This document shows positions 60,516 through 64,000 of a stretch of DNA of 64,000 nt, piece by piece. The stretch comes from Saururus chinensis (taxonomy: Eukaryota; Streptophyta; Magnoliopsida; Piperales; Saururaceae). A model generated the notes under the pieces. The model was not told the origin of the DNA. It saw nothing but the letters and a program-made list of their open reading frames with translations, and searched no databases. The stretch lies in assembly GCA_035235625.1 (NCBI GenBank), contig CP141142.1:31568995-31632994 (forward strand), read 5' to 3'. The position numbers and the translations under genes are program-made. Position 1 is the stretch's first letter. Every line of letters starts with the position of its first letter.

Positions 60516-63249
60516 TAACCATTGAAAAATAATAGAATCTATAAGTTTGAAGTGAGGCTAGGAGCCCGAATTGACAAAATCACCTCATGAGGTGATTCGG
60601 TAATTTCGGCCGATTCCGACTCAAAACGGCTTGGAATCAACTTCTGAGTGAAATTTTGAATTCCGCCTACTTTCTACACACAAACATGACTCCTATAATT
60701 TGAGCCAAAATCAAATTTTTAGCGGAATCGATGGAATCTTATAGAAATTTCATACAAACAACCCCTTAATAACATTCTACTTAGGGAACTCAAATATTTT
60801 CAATATCTTGCAAGTTGAACTAACTTACTCTTGGAGAGGTTTATAAATAGGTCTCTACACTCCCCCTTTCTCCTTGCACTCTAGCCCTCCACTCCCCTCT
60901 TCTCTCTCAGGTTCGGCTCCCCTTCTCCCTTCTCTCTTCCTCATCTCTTTCTCTCTTTAGCTCGCTCCCTTTCTTTATCTTCTGCCCAATCTCTCTAGTT
61001 TTCCCTCTCTTCAAGACACTCTCTCTTACACCTTATTCTTATTCCTCGTTATTTCTCTCTCTTTTTTATTCATTTTATTTTAGAGTTGTAATTATTTTTA
61101 AATTAGAGGTTTAATTGATATGGAGCGCTTGAATACCAATTTTTATTCAACTATCCTATGATTTACAATTTTTAAACCATCATACATTGGTATACTTTTG
61201 GATGAATATTTTACTTATTATATTTTGGTAATCTTTTATATTTTTTCTAATTTCCTGTAGTTTTTTCTTTAATTATTTATCGTACTTTTTGTGGTTATCA
61301 AAAGCTTATAAGATTTTGATAGTTAGCCATTATATATCTTATTGATCTTCATTCTAAATTTCAACTCATTTTGACTTCTTTAATGGATTAACCAATCCAT
61401 TTTTTCTCTCTTAAGGTCAGGTTATTTTGCCCATCAAACTTCTTCATTCCATGTCTTGTGAATTTTCAGATAATCCATATGTAATACTTGATTTCTAGTT
61501 CAACGTTCATGGTTTGCTGAGTTATTATCTATTTATTATGAATTTCCTAAGATAACAAAAATTGGCAAAAAATACTTCATTATTCCATAGACTTTTACAA
61601 TAGCATATTTCCTTCAAATTCCACATTGTCGAACTCTTCTTCTCAGAAGAGTTTTTTATACTCCGCGCTATTACGTGCAATAACATGCGCCACTGTGTGC
61701 ACCATCGATCTTGGAAATGAATGCCTCCTAAACGTTCCTTACGCTCGGCTCACGTTGAGCACGGAACATAAAAAATGCTTCCCTTCTTCTCTTGCTACCT
61801 CTGAGTTTACTATTTAATTTATCTACTCTTATATCTTGATTCTTGTATCCTAATACTATATTATACTCTTACATCATATATCTATCTAAATCTATGCATT
61901 TATGCATGCTATCGCATGGATTTTATGAATCTTGTGGTCTTGATGTTAGCAAGAGGATGAGGTTAAATCAACTATTCCCAAAATCCCTCTTTTTCTTATT
62001 GAGCTTGCTAAGCCTACTAAGCAAATCATTGTAATTGTCAAGATGACAAAGGGGGTCATGGCATCAGTGGATAACAAAACCCAAGATTTTTGAAAAAAAA
62101 ATTCAAATAAATCCATGTGCAAAAGATAAGGATAACCTTTCTTTTTCTTTTTCTTTTAAGTCAAATCAATACTTCAATGAAAGGAATCTTGTGGCATGAA
62201 TGTCGTTTTTCATTATATGACATCAATCAAACCATTCATTCAAACTATAATAATAATCAGAGCATTATAAACCAAGATAGGTATCTGCCATGTACAAACT
62301 ATGTGATTATCCAAAACAATAGTCAACTGGCCTTATTACAATCATAAAAAATTCCACATGTTTGGTTATCATTCTAAAACTTGCTCTCATTTGTACGCCA
62401 ATATATCAAAAAAAAGTTAATTTCAATATAAAAAAAAGGTGTCAATAAAGGAACGGGCTGCACGTAGCTTTGGTTTAATACTCCAATTACGTGCATGAAT
62501 ATATATCATGACTACAGTCTGTTCATTTTTAGTTTATCTGGAACCTTATATGCCCTTTATTAGCAACTTAATTTACATCATCAATATAAAATTATTTTTC
62601 CATTGTGTTCCATAATCCTCATCTAATTCAACCGACTTTAACTCAAGTATACACACTAATGGAGATCACCATAGTTATTGCCATAGACAAATTCCACCAA
62701 GACCCCACAATCAGCATTTATGATGACCAAATTATCAACAATTGAGTTTGTCGTTGAAACACACCCCTTACCCCTACAATTAACCTCCAATATTATGAAT
62801 ATCAATTAACATCAATCCTTACCAGCTCCGTCACTTTTACATTTATATCCGTGAATACACTACATTCCTCCCTTAGCCCATGTGCAATTAATTCCAGGTA
62901 GAAACGTTCCCAGATTCTATTGTGTAAAAACTTTTGGCTCACAAAGAATACATGAATATTGAATATTATTTTTTTAGCATATTTATCATTTTCACATGTT
63001 TTCCTCATACCAACGAGTGAGGCCCGAAACATGCCAAAATGAAGGTATAGACTTCCTGGATGTTTAGTGGAGAGCACTCATGAATGTGTCAATGAAGATT
63101 TTGTAATCCTATACCAATAAGAGATTGTCTCTCCATCCATACTAATACTTCCATTTGGAAAAAGAAAATTATTCTATATTAATAGCTCCAATCAGTTCAA
63201 TTTAAGTGGTTGACTACTTATTTTTGTGTCCTAGAAGTTAATTTTTTTG
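60516..63249. other. Intergenic DNA without recognised genes
   Basis: Contains a TATA-like TTTATAAATAGG near 60839 followed by CT-rich leader-like DNA (60865-61075). A frame at 61626-61817 has mixed composition but no domain I know. 63130-63210 shares TATTAATAGCTCC with the MITE at 40999 and may be a fragment of one. Nothing here is firm. Confidence 0.4.
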
Positions 63250-64000
63250 TTTTCTGAGATGTGTCTTTTAAGTACATATGTGTATTATTGACATGTGCTA
63301 GTATCTAAAACAATGTCAACGTAATGTGTAATTTAAGTCATAGCAAGTGTATGCTTGTTGCTCATGATCATACACTAAAGATGAAGCAAGAGATGAAGAC
63401 TCAAAAGATGTTTCAATAAAAAAAACACACATGCACATCACACACTAGGAAAGATAGAGGTTGTCATAAGAAAAGTTTGATAAAATAATGGATAAAAAAC
63501 TAATGAAAATTTTCAAAATAATAAGCAATAAGTCAGCCTTGTTAGAGCGGTCGATCACCTATTGCAACGATCGCTCACGATAGTTTTCAAACAAAACAAT
63601 AAACAATCAATTCACCATAAAATGTTCTATAGTCTATTGCTAAATTGTCTGAAATAGGAAATTTCATAGAGATTTTGTTTCTTGTTAAAAGTCCATGTTT
63701 GGATGTGGCAAAGCAAGAAAGGAAGCCATAAAAGAGTAGAAATAGCTTTGTTAAACTTCTCTATTAGTTTGAGAAATGAGAGAGCTTTCATGACTATTAT
63801 GTTTTGAGAAAATAATAGTGGGATCCTACATACTTTCATGTCTGTCTTTAGCTTCATGAATTATCTATAAGGGTACTTTACACATACACTTAAAAGACAA
63901 AGTGGTGAAGAGAACAAAAGGTTTGAGAATAGAAATATCTTCTAAGGTGATGAAGCAACAATTTAGATGGTGAGGAGACCGACCATTAGATAGAAAATAA
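63250..64000 (+). mobile_element. Sirevirus-like LTR, plus orientation, cut by the window edge
   Basis: AGATGAAGCAAGAGATGAAG, CACATGCACATCACACAC, a GCGGTCGATCACCTATTGCA region and CATAAAAGAG with AACTTCTCTATTAGTTTGAG follow the order seen at 32400-33065. The 5' edge is uncertain and the 3' end lies outside the window. Confidence 0.55.

Overview
This window looks like nuclear DNA of a flowering plant. It holds plant-type LTR retrotransposons, CACTA and hAT DNA transposons, Stowaway-like MITEs, an endogenous plant pararetrovirus fossil, and one intron-containing gene of the plant-specific LOB-domain (LBD) family. It is AT-rich, and long stretches carry no credible coding sequence. Most long reading frames lie in simple-sequence tracts or dead elements. 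I cannot name the species, and no bacterial-type operon, CRISPR array, rRNA or tRNA gene was seen.

Region 1, 1-26545, is a deep nest of transposons. The apparent outermost layer is an LTR (about 332-26545). It is split by a CACTA element (1066-20309, perfect 13-bp terminal inverted repeats) and by another LTR (about 20972-26032). The CACTA carries a broken pararetrovirus block (about 1095-7257, minus strand) a few bases inside its left end. It also carries a 3.9-kb LTR (9266-16364), itself hit by a 3.2-kb solo LTR (9583-12794, perfect AAACC duplications), and a 1.4-kb solo LTR (17829-19259). The second large LTR contains a 1.74-kb solo LTR (21366-23107, perfect CATAG duplications). Stripped of insertions the CACTA is about 4.5 kb with no visible transposase. 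It is made of palindromic subterminal repeats and long purine or pyrimidine tracts.

Region 2, 26546-41400, is intergenic. It contains a Stowaway-like MITE, an unrecognised 90-codon frame, a solo LTR (29983-31668, perfect CAAGC duplications), a broken Sirevirus-like Ty1/copia element (about 32340-36296), a second copy of the 1.4-kb solo LTR in the opposite direction (39012-40409), a MITE hairpin and a 130-bp AT tract.

Region 3, 41400-46440, is the most gene-like part. Its only confident host gene is a two-exon class I LBD transcription factor (minus strand, 162 residues) with a TATA box upstream and low-repeat DNA on both sides.

Region 4, 46450-64000, is again repetitive: three more copies of the Sirevirus-like LTR, tandem and dispersed repeats, one end of a second CACTA followed by what may be a host gene fragment, and a complete-length but dead 2.9-kb hAT element (53713-56607).

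The genes do not form a pathway. The LBD gene stands alone in transposon-rich DNA, and the main interest lies in the order of insertions and the odd architecture of the CACTA element.
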